A DNA stretch of 64,000 nucleotides from Plasmodiophora brassicae (GCA_039704465.1 JASFAU010000001.1:496001-560000), one strand, 5' to 3'; positions 1 to 11,503 are shown, counted from the stretch's first letter. The notes: a model not told the origin generated them from the sequence alone. Translations and numbers: made by a program.

Positions 1-98
1 CGTTCTTGTCGTCGTGGCCGCCTGACGCCCGTAACGCAGAACTGGAATTGCACCTGCAAGCGGCATTCGCGTCACGCGAGGCAGGGGACGTTGACGGT

Positions 99-1691
99 TC
101 AGGGGTTGGACCTCTCCAGGACGACGGTTTGGATCAGGGCCTCCAGGGATTGCGCCAGGGATTCGTCCGCCTCGGCAGGGAACAGTCGTGCGGACACCCG
201 GACGAGGACCTCGTAGAACTCGCGGAGGAACACCGGATTGCCACCATCGTGGGCGCTGAGCTGATGGCGGCCGCGCGTCAGTGTCCCGCTCCGCTGCGAC
301 CGCAACGGCCCGTGCCCACCTGCCGGAACCGGTCATCGACGCGGCGGTGCATTGCGATGCGACTGATGTCGGCGCGGGACAGGCGCGGCGATCGAATCGC
401 GCAATCGCGGGCCCAGGCCCACAACTGCCGAAGGGTCATGTGGAGGCCCGGCTGGCCCAGGTTCGGCCACCGGGCGTACTCGTAGTAGATGCGTCGCAGG
501 TCCCCTGTGCACCAGCGCGACCGTTCACGCCCGCGCCACCTGTCCATCCGGTGCTGGCCACTCGTTACCATGGTACCGAAGCAGGACCGTCGTGATCATC
601 TCGGTTTGGGAGAACAGCGATGTCGGTTGTGGACGTGCGCATAGGTCACTGCAATCGACGACGAGCTCCTGATAGGCACCACCAGGCGGCGGCGGCGGCG
701 GCGTGACGGCGCCCTCGTCGTCTCCTTCACCGCCCTGGGCCCGGTCACGCGACCCCTCCTGGACCTGGTCGTCGACCCATACGCCAGTGATGACGCGGCC
801 GTTGTCCAGGATCAGTGTCCCATGGCCGTGCTTGGCGTTGTTCCGCCATTCGCCAGTGTACACGGCGCCGTTGGCGTACGTGAACGTGCCTTGCCCTAGC
901 AGGCGGTCGGTTCAGGCAGGATCGCTGTGCACAGACGGCGAACATCGAGTGACCATGACGGGCGCCGGCGACGAACTCGCCGCGGTACTGGTTGCACGTC
1001 TGCAGATGTGGCATGGCGTCCGCCGTCGACGTCTTCGACACCGCATCGGCCCCTTTGAACGACGACGTGGGTGATCGTTTCGGTCGGCCCGGCAAACGGT
1101 AACGTCGTTCCAACCTGAGATCTTCGACCAGGTGTGCGTTCCGACGCCATGCGGCTCGTCGTTGCGCCATTCGCCTTCGTAGACCTCGTTCGTGGTCGAC
1201 CAGGTCATCACGCCGTACCCGTGCTTGAGGTCGGCGACCCAGTCGCCGTCATACGTGTTGCCCGACCCGTACTTCTGACGTCCTTTCCCATGGCGACGGC
1301 CATGGGCCCATTCGCCGGCATAGACGGCGTTGCCAACGGTCAATCGCCCCTTGCCATGACGGCGCCCGTCCAACCAGGTTCCTGTGTACGTCGAGGTGAC
1401 CCTGTCCCCGTCGACGGCAATGTCCTGTGGCCATCAGGTGTCACACCAACCGACGTTGGCCCTTGACTCGCGAGCCCATACCGAATGGGTCTGCTTGCCA
1501 TTGCCGGATCGCATGCCGCCGGCGACATCGCCAACGTATACGCTCGAGGGCCCCCATCGGTAGGTCCCTGCGCCGTCCAGGGACCCGGCCCCGATGTCAC
1601 CCGTAAACGTACACCCTGGGGAGACGTCGTCCCAGGTCAGTGTGTTCGTCCCGTCGTCAGCAGGGGCGCTGTCAGCCACCGACGCCGACAT
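99..1691 (-). CDS. RSPH10B-like: Radial spoke head 10-like MORN-repeat protein
   Basis: Predicted flagellar radial-spoke component of the axoneme. Five exons (1691-1482, 1424-1115, 895-569, 504-320, 260-99) join in phase into a 397-residue protein. The first three exons carry MORN repeats with the G-x-G...Y-x-G-x-W pattern, for example GQGTFTYANGAVYTGEW across the second intron. After a proline-rich spacer (about residues 220-240) comes the RSPH10B-type C-terminal region: VLLRYH, IYYEYA, then LRQLWAWARDC and LSRADISRI, then FLREFYEVLVRVS. That order matches the animal and algal RSPH10B tail, where the repeats dock on the spoke head. The start is the first ATG of the open first exon; a more distal upstream exon cannot be excluded, since animal proteins are longer. 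It implies that the organism builds a motile flagellum. Its 3' end lies near the left window edge. Confidence 0.85.
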
Positions 1692-1857
1692 CGCCGACCG
1701 TGATCGAGTTCAGCCTGAGACGGTCAGCGGTGGATGCCATTCCAACTTGACGCTGCTCTCAGCCGTTGCACCTGTCGCGTCTTGGTACGAATACGATCAC
1801 GACAATCCTAAACTGCATGGGCAGGTGTAGTATATTTGTGGCAGTGACCGACCACCG

Positions 1858-2668
1858 TTAGACAGGAAGGACGAGACTCTGACCCCGGCCAACCCTGACG
1901 CACCGGTCAGCAATGACACGACGATGCACAGACGACGCCTGACTGACGTCGTGATGTAGTAGTAGAAGAAGTCGCAGTAGATGGCGGTTTGGATGATGCC
2001 GGTGATCCAAACGATAGGATGCCAGTAGCCAGGTTCTGTGAGCAGACGGTAGATCCAGTTCAGCAGGTACAGTGCTCGGTAGCCGCCGAGGGTGAACACG
2101 TAGTGTCCCGTCAGGTTCTCCACGAATCCGCCCGATGTCCTCGCTACCTGATGGACCATGAACAATTGCGGGACGATTGCGACTGCCTCGACCCATAACG
2201 AGAACGTGTACAGCACCTGGACCGGCGAGCAGGATTCAGCGCCGAACGACACATACGCAATAGAAACAAGCGGACCTCCTCGATTGTGAACTTCTCGTTC
2301 CAGATCATGGCGAGCAGGAAGCACGGGATCATGAGCATCTCCATGCGGACCTTGTCGAGTTCCCGGTTGTACGTCTTGGAGAATGGCGGCTTGACATACA
2401 TGAGGTAGACAATGAAGATGGACGATCCAATGTACAGGACTTTCATCAGCGACAAATACGTCATGACGAGCGACGGCAACTTGAACAGCACGAACACCTT
2501 GTAGAGCATGTGGCCCAGATCGAGATACCGCGTGACGAACACGACGGCGTACAGGACCTGCGTCTTCCTCGAGATGCCCTTCGACGACCGCGTCGCAAAC
2601 ATCTTGACCAGCAGGATAAAGATACTGGCGAGGTGCAGGACATCGCCCAGGAACGATATCAGGTTCAT
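1858..2668 (-). CDS. ERD2/KDELR: ER lumen protein-retaining (KDEL) receptor
   Basis: Seven-transmembrane Golgi receptor that binds C-terminal KDEL/HDEL signals and returns ER residents in COPI vesicles. Exons 2668-2276, 2216-1944 and 1878-1858 give 228 residues, close to the usual 212-220. Family hallmarks: start MNLISFLGDVLHLASI, GISRKTQVLYAVVFVTRYLDL, LYTFSLWVEAVAIVPQLFMV, HYVFTLGGYRALYLLNWIYR and YCDFFYYYIT. The third exon is only seven codons long and ends in SLVLPV, mirroring the family's usual LSLPA end. Reading through the 65-nt intron instead would give an unlikely tail of about 50 residues. The gene starts head to head with the tetraspanin gene. Confidence 0.93.
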
Positions 2669-3049
2669 GGCGGCGATCCGGCGAACGAGCGACGACGACG
2701 ACGACGACCAGACCCGCGGCGCACACCCACGGAGCGCAACGCACTGTGCTGTCTGCGCACTAATTAACGACCCAGCCGCCGTCAGCGGCGCGCGGCCGCA
2801 CCCGCAGGATATTCTGCGCGGCTGGACTGACTTGGGCCGGTGCAGTTCGCCGGAGACGGGCCGCGCCGCTCGTCAGGCGGTTTCGTCGCGGTGTGCCGGA
2901 TTCCGCGACGCTCGTGTTGCCTGGGCTGCCGAGTACGATCCATGGCGTACAATTGGGGGGATTGATCGGCGGTCAGATTTGTACGGGTTCGCGTCGACGT
3001 ACGAGGCCCGGCGCTGTCGGTCGGGTAGGCCGTACGTAATCGTGTCGCC
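2669..3049. promoter_or_regulatory. Divergent intergenic region, KDEL receptor / tetraspanin
   Basis: About 380 bp between two divergently transcribed starts, so it should hold both promoters. It contains a short GAC/CGA trinucleotide run near 2693-2710 and is otherwise GC-rich. I see no clear TATA box or other named element. Confidence 0.4.
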
Positions 3050-3796
3050 ATGCCGGGCATCGGGAAGGCCAAGGAGAGCGTGACGCTGCCCGACAACGAG
3101 GACGGCACGTACTACGACCGGCACCAGAAGTACGAGAACAACCTGCGCGCCACGCGCCGTAGCTGGACGCGTCGCTCCATGATCGACCTCAGCCTGTTGT
3201 GGCGCAAGCGCTTTCTGGCGTTCTCCCACGTCCTGAACGGCGTGGTCGCCGCTGGCATCCTAGGCTATTGCATATGGCGGTTTGTGACCGTCCCCGAGGT
3301 CGCGTCGTACGACATCACGAAACGCAGCATCATCGTCACGGGCGTTGCCATAGCCGTCGCCGTGTTCGGGTTCCTGGTCGCCCCGCGCATGAACCGCTGC
3401 ACGTTCTACCTGCACGGCTGCATGGTCATCGTCACCAGCATCGTCGTCGGGTACCTGGTCGTCGTCCAGTACCTGACGCTGATGGACGCCGGCACGGCCG
3501 TATCGTCATCGTGGACGACGGCGCCGACCAGCACGAAGGTGCTGGCCCAGGAGCACTTCGGGTGCTGCGGGCTGAACGCCCTGCACGACGACCCGAACGC
3601 CGGGTGCCCCGTGCCATTGTCCAAAGCATGGCCGCCCTGCCTGGGACCGTTCGCCGACGACCTGAAGCGCCACCTCCTCATCCTAATCGTGTCGCACCTC
3701 GTCCTGATCGGCATGCAAATGACGTGCCTGGTCGCCGCCGGCGTCCTGGCGCGCGCCATGGCCAACCAGCTGGCCTCGTTCCTATCGATGGGATAA
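3050..3796 (+). CDS. Tetraspanin-like four-TM protein
   Basis: Single-exon protein of 248 residues. Four hydrophobic segments are visible: about residues 53-72 (FSHVLNGVVAAGILGYCIW), 88-108, 120-142 and 213-240. The loop between TM3 and TM4 contains the tetraspanin signature CCG (HFGCCGLN) followed by further cysteines (GCP, PPC), as in the large extracellular loop. The loop is short (about 60 residues) and the N-terminus is long and charged (about 50 residues). Tetraspanins organise membrane microdomains at the plasma membrane and in endosomes. The start is the first ATG of the frame. The family call rests on CCG plus topology; the cytoplasmic cysteines were not examined in detail. Confidence 0.75.
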   Translation: MPGIGKAKESVTLPDNEDGTYYDRHQKYENNLRATRRSWTRRSMIDLSLLWRKRFLAFSHVLNGVVAAGILGYCIWRFVTVPEVASYDITKRSIIVTGVAIAVAVFGFLVAPRMNRCTFYLHGCMVIVTSIVVGYLVVVQYLTLMDAGTAVSSSWTTAPTSTKVLAQEHFGCCGLNALHDDPNAGCPVPLSKAWPPCLGPFADDLKRHLLILIVSHLVLIGMQMTCLVAAGVLARAMANQLASFLSMG

Positions 3797-3850
3797 CGGG
3801 CGCGCGCGACACGTCGAATATGACAATACACGGTCAAGCGGTCGGTCGGT

Positions 3851-6651
3851 TTAGAATTTAGATTGGGTCGGCTGCGCCGCCTTCCTGGCTTCGTTGACGC
3901 GGGCCATCATGTCCTCGTCGATGGGCGTCTCGGTGCCATCGTCTCTGTTGAACTCGGCCTCCAGCTCCTCGTCCGGCTGGACATGCGCCGACCCGGGCAC
4001 GCGTTCGCCCGCTGCCTGGTCCAGGGACGTGTCAGTGAACACGTCGTCGCCGTCGTCGTCCGGACCCGCCGACAGCGTCCAGTCCTCCATCTTGTGCGCC
4101 TCAGCGCCCGGCTCCTGCTCCTGAGCGGGATCCGCCGGCGGCGACGTCGGCGGGATCATTCGTGACGCGTCCAGCTTGCTGGCAGCGTCGCCGACAGCGT
4201 TCAGCATGATGCGGTTGATACGTTGCAGCATGCAGCGCGGGTCATCCATCAGGCCAGCGGCGACGAGCGCGTTGTCAAAGACCTGCTCGACGAGGTCAGC
4301 GGCGGCCTTCTCGTTCGTGTCCCGCAGGGCGAAGATGCCGCGCATGATCGGGTGGCGGATGTTGATCTCCAGCTTCTGCTTCGCCAGCGCGTCCGTCATC
4401 GACTTGCCGCCGTCCACCATCTTCATCATGCGTCGCACGGCCGCGTTCTCGTGGTCGACAATGATGGCAGGCGAACTGACGAGGCGATCGGTGACCGCGA
4501 CGCTGGTGACACGCTGCCCGAGGACGTTGTTGAAGAACGTCGGCATCGACACGCGCATCGACGCTTCGATGTTGTCGTCGGGACGGTTGTCTTCGGGCTT
4601 GCTGGCGTCCGTCTTGGGCGTGGGAGGCTCGGCGCGCGCCTGGGCGCTCTCGATGGAGACCAGACTACGACCCTGGTGGCTCTTCAGGTTCTGCATGACA
4701 AAGTCGTCCACCTCGCGGAACAGGAACAGGACTTCGGTGCCGGCGGCCTTGAACGGTTCGTAGTACGGCGACGTCTCGGCCAGCTCCCGGGACGGGATGC
4801 AGAAGTAGTAGATGGCCTTCTGGTCGGCCGGCATCCTCGCCACGTACTCGTCGAGGGATGCGTTTCCGCCGACCGACGATGAGAACCGAAGCAGGCCCGC
4901 GATGCGAGCCTTGTTCGTGTCATCCGTGCAGACGCCCTCCTTCAGGAATTGGCCATACTGAACGCCCGTCCAGTCAGGTGCGCGAAACAAGGACGCAGCA
5001 AGCGGGTGGACGCACCTCGTTGATGAAGTCGTCGAACTTCTTCGGCTCGTTCTTGGCCATGTCCTCGAGATGACGGAGAAGGCGCTTGGCGAGGACGTTG
5101 TTGATTCGGCGGACCAGCGCCGAGTTCTGCATCGACTCACGGGAGATGTTTAACGGGATGTCGGCACTGTCGACAGCACCCTTGACGAAACTGTGGTATT
5201 CGTTAGCCCCGTTCTAGGACGCCGCATCGACGAGACGAACCGAAGCCATTCCGGCAGTAGGTTCGACGAGTTCGGCTGAATCATGACCTTACGGCTGTAC
5301 AGGTTCACGCCAGGCTTCTCCTTGCCCATACCTGTCGCGAAACAAACTCAGAGGACGACCCACGGAGGAACGTCGAACGACAGTACCGAATTTCTCACTA
5401 TGACGCTTGGGGATGAAGAGCAGTGCGTTCAGGGAGATGGGCACGTCAGTCGCAAAGTGCAGGGTGTCCATCGGGTCCTCGTATCCCTGAGCCTCCGAGG
5501 TCAGAACAACCACTGCGGAACTGTGAATACCGAACCGACATGGGTGAGTTGCTTGAAGAACTCGGTGTACTCTTCAGGCTTGATATCCGATTTGGATCGG
5601 AGCCACAGGGCACCCAGCGACGTCTGTTTCTTGTCGTTGACGAAGATGGGGAACCCGACGTTGCTGCTGTGCTTCTCAACGATGCGCGTCAGTTCCGAAT
5701 CCTTGGCGAACCGCCTACAGTCCGTTCGCAGATGCAGAACGATTTTCGTGCCGACGGGAACGCCCTCGGCCTCGCCCAGCTGATAGGATCCCATGCCGTC
5801 GGACGTCCAGTAGTAAGCCGGTGCTGAATCGCCAGCCGTGGCCGGTCGCGTGAAAACTTCAACCTGTTCAGGACATCAGTACGTTGTGTCACCATCCAGC
5901 GGTGGGTGACGGCAGCAGTGACCTTGTCGGCGACCATGAACGCGGCGTAGAATCCAACACCAAACTGTCCAATGATGGACGTTGCAGAGGTCGCCGCATC
6001 GGCATCGCCTCCCTGAAGGCGTCCCAGGAACTCTTTCGACCCGGATCGGGCGATCGTTCCCAGGTTTGCAACCAACTCCTCGCGCGTCATCCCGATACCC
6101 GTGTCGGTGACCGTCAACGTGCCTTTGACCTCATCGCCCGTGATCATGATCTCCAGCGGTCGGTCGAATTCCGATTCGCCACCCGCCGTCAGCCTTGTCA
6201 GACGAAGCTTCTCCAAGGCATCGCTCGCGTTCGATACAAGCTCACGAAGGAACACTTCCTGCGAACGCCGCGTTACGTGACGCCACGAACAGACGGGGAC
6301 ACATGCAAACCTTGTCAGTGTACAGCGAGTTCGCAACGATATCCAAAAGCTGCCGGGTCTCCGCTTGGAACGACAGGGTTTCCGTGGTTCCCTTCACGAC
6401 GGGTTCGGGTGCCGGTGGTTCCGGCGCGGCATCAATAACTTCGCCTTCGGCGGCGGCTTTCTCAGCACCTGCGTCGGCAGTACGAGCTGATTAGGAGGAG
6501 GACTGCGAAGCACCGACGTCAGCAACGGCAGGTGCGTACCCGTCGTGGACAGCGGCCGATAGGCGACCGTCAGGGGCAGTCGCCCAGTCGGGGGGTAGGC
6601 GCGGGCAGCGACGGCCGGCAGACGACGCGCGAGTCTGGACAGGAGCTGCAT
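3851..6651 (-). CDS. TRAP1: Mitochondrial Hsp90, TRAP1 type
   Basis: ATP-dependent Hsp90 chaperone of the mitochondrial matrix. Eight exons (6651-6540, 6486-6311, 6258-5923, 5863-5540, 5486-5387, 5331-5241, 5190-5016, 4957-3851) close in phase into 806 residues. The N-terminus, [19 protein letters not shown], is an arginine-rich amphipathic presequence. Then comes [20 protein letters not shown], typical of TRAP1/HtpG rather than cytosolic Hsp90. The GHKL ATPase motifs follow: [14 protein letters not shown] (catalytic E, Asn), DTGIGM and [13 protein letters not shown] (lid). The middle domain has [14 protein letters not shown] and DIPLNISRE, the last with the conserved Arg contacting ATP. The C-terminal dimerisation segment (LEINIRHP) is present. 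An acidic tail of about 100 residues rich in D/E follows it and is not typical of the family. Confidence 0.92.
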
Positions 6652-6966
6652 CGCCACGCAGCAGCTGCAGTTTGGCAAATGACGGGAGGCCGTGCGTGGG
6701 GCGCTGCGCGCAGTCCGCCCCGCGCCGCCACTGTTGCAGTTGCAGCGTTGTGGCGGGTCACCGGACACCGCTCACCCAGCAGCGGAACATTCCGGATGCT
6801 GCAGTCGTGCCGCGTCGCCCGCACCGACGGCAAAGTGCGGCGCGCTGCAGATGCATGCGCCAGGTCAATACATACAGGGGGCGATTTGTTGCGGGAACGT
6901 TTCTGCGGTGGCAGAGTCCTGCAGCACCGGGGGGAGAGATGTATTGGGATACAGTGGATCCGTTGT
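6652..6966. other. Intergenic, TRAP1 upstream
   Basis: About 315 bp between the TRAP1 start and the end of the next minus-strand gene. The overlapping open frames on both strands look like shadows. A TRAP1 promoter is expected here; no clear element is seen. Confidence 0.4.
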
Positions 6967-8942
6967 TCACCATTCGGTCTCGTTGAAGTCCTTGAAGAAC
7001 TTGCCGAATGGAACAACGCCGTTGGCGAAACCGTTGATGATGGGGTCGAGGACGCGGGCCATGGCGTCCACCTCGTCGATCGGGGTCGCCCAGTTGCGCT
7101 CGGCGTTGGCAACACACTTCTCGAACGGGTTCTCGTCGTTGATCCAGCCCGTGTCGACGCTGTTCATGTAGATGCGGTCGCGAGCGAAATCGATCGCGCT
7201 CGTCCTCGTCAGCATGTTCAGTGCGGCCTTCGCCATGTTCGTGTGCACATGCTCAGGCCCTGTGCACGAGCGCTTAACACCGTTGCTCCCTACGATTACA
7301 GCCGACGGAGCACCGACCTTTGAATCTGTAGAATTTCCCTTCCATGGCGGACACATTGACAATGAACTTCATGTCGTCTGGACGGTCCTTCTGCAGAAGC
7401 AACGGTTTCAAGCGCGAGTTCAGGATGAACGGGGATAGGACATTGACGGCAAACACTTCGACCAGCTGCGTCGTGCTCGTTAGAACGAGACACGCGACTC
7501 TCAACGCGAATCGACTGACCTCGACGGGACTAACCTCGTGGCATAGTAGCGTCCACGAGTTCTTCGGCCTGCATTTTACATGTCAGCATCCCAGCATGCA
7601 TTACGCAGTGGACGACCAGCTGACCTCAAATCCAGCTGCTGGTTGTTGACGTCAAATTGATGTTGTGGGAAGTACTGGTCCAGTGACAGGTCATCGTCCA
7701 GTAGAGCCACCTGGGACAGTACGGCAGACATGGGAGTCGATGGACGAAATCCACCATCTTGTGGAGCGCCAGCAATGCGCAGCGTATCATCGCCTCGTAC
7801 GGTTGACATTGCCGCTTCGCTGAGGAACGTCCTCGGGTCAGACTCGGTCGCCATCATATGCTGCTCGAGTCGGGTTAATAACAGTATTCCAGATACGTCA
7901 GCCACGTCCCGATGTTCCTACCCGATAGAACGCAGGAGGGCGCCTGACGGTCTGAGCAGCATTGTTAACTATACCATCAAGTCGCGAATATTCACCTTTT
8001 ATCCGCTCTGTCAGGCGGATGGTGGCATTCAGATCACGAAGATCGATCCCATAGACTATATCCCGCCAGTCAGACCCGAAACAACGACATCACGTCAACA
8101 CGATCTCAAGCTTACTGTGCAAACGAGACTGGTAGTCATCGAATTCAGGCAGAGAGGAGAAACGCTTGGCACAGTCCATCGGGAACCGGGTAGTTGCCAA
8201 GACAGTGGCGCCACACTCCAAAAGGCGCTTGCAACATTCGAACCCGATCTTGATACGTGCACCGGTGACCAGGAAGACTTTGCCCGACAGATCGGTCCGT
8301 GCCATCCGCTTGGACCAGTTCAGGGCCGCGCAAGAAGGACACAGCTGGTCGTAGAAGTGATGCAGGTCCACGAACCGTCGCTTGCAGATGTAGCAGCCTA
8401 TGGACGATTAAAAGCGAATCGACTGATGAGCAGCGTGACCAACCGCGATGGTGAAACAACGGACGCTCTTCTTCGTCAGCAATGGTTCCGGCATCGTCGG
8501 TTTCAACCGAAACATTATTACTAGTGCCGTCTGACGCAGCACATATGAGCCGACGAGAGGCATTCTCGAGCTGGCTGAGCGCCTGGAAACGTTGCGCACG
8601 AATGCGGCGCTTGGCGCTGTACTCAACGTCCAGCTTTTTCAGTTGACGCCTGCGACACTCCAACAGGTTGCGTCGCTCATGTTCCAGCTTTCCGGCGGTG
8701 ACAGCAGCGTACAGCTTGTGGATGCGGGAGCGAACCCCACGAAACCGTTTGGAACGCAGGTTAACCTGGAGCAACGCGTCCAGAGTTTCCTCAAACGCCG
8801 CGACCTGCTCGTCTGTGATCTGCGCGGAGGCGGCACAGTCGGCGTCATCCTCCAGATCGCTGCACGCGTGCACTTCCGGCACGGATTCCTGGACGCGTTG
8901 CAGAAGGCGATCTAACGCGGCGTCACCCGGAGAAGCCGCCAT
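6967..8942 (-). CDS. SDR-fold protein with N-terminal coiled coil and zinc knuckle
   Basis: Seven exons (8942-8444, 8397-8116, 8055-7922, 7860-7625, 7568-7520, 7465-7318, 7259-6967) join in phase into 546 residues. Residues 1-165 are charged and predicted coiled coil. A CxxC-x14-CxxC knuckle follows (CYICKRRF...LCPSC). The Rossmann domain starts near residue 205 with TGARIKIGFE and continues with VNNAAQTVRRPPAFYR, NVSAMEG and HTNMAKAALNMLTRTSA. It ends with a tail of PFGKFFKDFN. This matches an uncharacterised SDR group of protists and plants that carries the same knuckle and the DLRPKNSW segment. The serine of the SDR triad is kept, but in the YxxxK position the tyrosine reads Thr (TNMAK). 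Oxidoreductase activity is therefore uncertain, and substrate and pathway are unknown. Confidence 0.85.
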
Positions 8943-10027
8943 GGAATTCCGGTGGCCCGGCAGCGCGTGTGTTTGCTGCGGACACCGTGCGGCGTGCGGA
9001 CTCCGCGTCGCTCCGTGATTTCGCCCAAACGCAACAGACCCCGTTTTTCTTTACACCTGAGAAGCTTGTTATGGCTTCTACGATCTCGGATGGCAATACC
9101 AGCGACGGTCACTTGGTACCCGGATTATGGCAAACCTTCTCGGCGATACGTACGCTTCCCGATTCAACCATATGGCTTGGCCACTGCTGCATCGCGGGGC
9201 ATGTTTCTGGACAAGCCCAATGATTAGTCTTTCGGTCCCGCATCAAGAAACGTAATCTTCATCTGAAGGCACTGGATAGGTGACGCGCGCCCTACCTCTG
9301 TGGAACAAGCTTCCCTGGGACGATGTTATTGCGTTTGCCTGGACGATGTTGACGACTTTGACATCGTAGTACGTTATCCTTTGGCACCGCTAAGGCTCCC
9401 GAAGACGGTCAATTCTGTATACTACAGTTACCGTTGGGTGGGGTGGGGGAGAAGAGGTTCTAGTGCTTGCATGGCGAGCCTTGGCTAATAAGGACCCGAT
9501 GCAGTGTGGCCGTAGTAGCGCTGACAACGACGTCAGGTGGATCCAATCATGACTGATAACGTTTCGTTCTGGGTCATCGTCGTTGACTTTCATTATGCAT
9601 CTGGCACCAAACTCGGTACGACGTGAAGCCGTATCAAGTTCATTCCACAGCCAGTCCGGTATGTCAGCATCGATCGCAATCTCGACCTATGCATTTAAAA
9701 GGATCAGTATCCTGGTCCGATATATTGTCGTGCAATAAACCGACACGGGACACTTCGTCGTCTACGACAGCACGTGCTGTCCCGCCATCATGTCTCGCGT
9801 CGCGAGGGCAGTCAGCCCAAATCAGCAACTGTCTGTGATGGACCGGAACCCGGCCTTGTCGATAATATCGGCGTCAGGAGTCAGCCGTCTGCATGAGGAT
9901 GTAGAACACGCGGGCGGCTACATACTATAGATGAACGGAATAACGAATTGTATTCATGGATGAATGTTTTTCCAAAACTGACCAGGCACCGCCGTCATAT
10001 GGTCGCCAACCTTGACGGTCACCTGAT
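8943..10027. other. Intergenic region, no gene seen
   Basis: About 1.1 kb, more AT-rich than the neighbouring genes. Only short open frames occur on either strand, without motifs, splice continuity or hydrophobic segments. A promoter for the minus-strand SDR gene is expected at its left end. Confidence 0.4.
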
Positions 10028-11503
10028 CTACACGATCACGGCGTCGCGGAGGCGTCTCTGCCTCTTGTTCGGTTGCGAGCTGGGGAGCGACTGCGCGTCG
10101 CTACCTCGATCACGACTCATCATCGGCGTCACGATAGCGCTCCCGTACGAATTCCTCATCTCTTCGAGCTGCTGTGGACTCAACCTAGGCAGAGGAGGCA
10201 CTGTGGAAGGCGTATGTGTGGCCGTCTCGTCGCCAGCGGCATCGATGCTCTGGTCGCCATCAACGTCGGTGCTCTCGTCGACATCGGCATTGTCGCTCTG
10301 GTCGACATCATCATCGGCGCCGCTCTCGCCGGCATTACCGTCAGAGTTGGGGTCTGGGTTCCGTGCAGGTGACGCTTCGTTGCGGTCGCCGCCAGCGCAC
10401 GCGTTCATCCCTTGACGAAACTTCCGCATCTCGGCAACGTGCAGTATTACTGCCTTGCAGCGATCAGCACGCGTTAGTTTCAACCCCGCCTTAATTTCCT
10501 GGATCATTTCCGAGGCATCGTCCGGGTCGCTAATCGGCGTGATAAGGTTGTCGTGGAAAACCTCACAGAAGCCCTCGATATCCATCCCTTCCAGGACCTT
10601 GTCATTTGCCGAACGCTGGACTTGACACGCCACTTGGAGCCGAACCTCTTTCCTAATATTCGTGAGCAATGCGCGAAACAAGTCCAAGTCCCGTTTGGCG
10701 ACAGCCGATTCCAGGGCCCGGATCACCCCGCCTGTGGAGACTCGGTCATGCTTCAGGATCCCGATGAGGACGGCGTGATCAGGCCTTTTCATATTGTCGA
10801 GGAAGTCTTCGTCACCCCAAACGTCCGTCGGGGCCACGTTATCGACGATCGCACTCCAGATGACGCCACCCGCCTGGAATGCGAGATCCATGATGATGCC
10901 GTTAGGAGATACGCCGCGTTGGAGCGCGGAAGCGACCAGGCCCACATCGCTTTTCCGTACCGCCATCAGCAGCAACTCTTCGGTACCCCTTGCACCTGCC
11001 CGCAGGAGCGTGTCGGCAGCCCTCATCGAATGGGACTTCTCAGCGACCAGCAAGGGCAACCCGTGACGTATGTTTGGGTCGATACCATTGTCGAGCAGGT
11101 ATTGGACAATATCGTGGCGGTCGGAGGCAGCGGCGGCAATGAGCGGCTCGTAGTTCTTGGCGTCAATCGGCGAACGAACACTTTCGATGAGGTATCTGAC
11201 GAGGTCGAGGGACGGCGTGCTTGCGGCTCGGACCAGGCATTCATGGCCTCGAGCTGACACGTCCGCGTTGTGCCGAACAAGCAGCTTGACGACATCGACG
11301 TTGCCTGCGGTGCACGCAATCATCAACGCCTCGTTGTCCTGGGCGCCGACAGGGGCGCCCAACTCCAGCAGGCTAGCAATCGCTATTGTATCGCCGTGGA
11401 TGACCGCCTGGAACAACGAGCCGGCCAACGCGTCGCCAAAGTCATCGCATGCACAGAACCCGAACGACAGGGCGAACACAAGCAGCAGTCGCAGGCACAG
11501 CAT
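10028..11503 (-). CDS. Ankyrin-repeat protein with N-terminal signal peptide
   Basis: Single-exon protein. I chose the internal ATG at 11503 because it gives a textbook signal peptide (MLCLRLLLVFALSFGFCACD). Starting 28 codons upstream instead adds a proline run and buries the hydrophobic core. Length is 491 residues. About residues 30-200 form divergent ankyrin repeats, for example IACTAGNVDVVKLLVRHNADV and IAAAASDRHDIVQYLLDNGIDP. The C-terminal third is an acidic, low-complexity stretch rich in D/S (about residues 375-440), followed by a basic tail (PNKRQRRLRD). Ankyrin repeats mediate protein binding. The repeats would face the lumen or outside if the signal peptide works, which is unusual for this fold. 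No relatives occur elsewhere in the window. Confidence 0.8.
   Translation of the reverse strand: MLCLRLLLVFALSFGFCACDDFGDALAGSLFQAVIHGDTIAIASLLELGAPVGAQDNEALMIACTAGNVDVVKLLVRHNADVSARGHECLVRAASTPSLDLVRYLIESVRSPIDAKNYEPLIAAAASDRHDIVQYLLDNGIDPNIRHGLPLLVAEKSHSMRAADTLLRAGARGTEELLLMAVRKSDVGLVASALQRGVSPNGIIMDLAFQAGGVIWSAIVDNVAPTDVWGDEDFLDNMKRPDHAVLIGILKHDRVSTGGVIRALESAVAKRDLDLFRALLTNIRKEVRLQVACQVQRSANDKVLEGMDIEGFCEVFHDNLITPISDPDDASEMIQEIKAGLKLTRADRCKAVILHVAEMRKFRQGMNACAGGDRNEASPARNPDPNSDGNAGESGADDDVDQSDNADVDESTDVDGDQSIDAAGDETATHTPSTVPPLPRLSPQQLEEMRNSYGSAIVTPMMSRDRGSDAQSLPSSQPNKRQRRLRDAVIV

Noticed and set aside
1797..1857. KDEL receptor reading through to 1797
   Set aside because: It would add about 50 residues unlike the family. 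Splicing 1943-1879 gives the canonical-length protein ending in SLVLPV.
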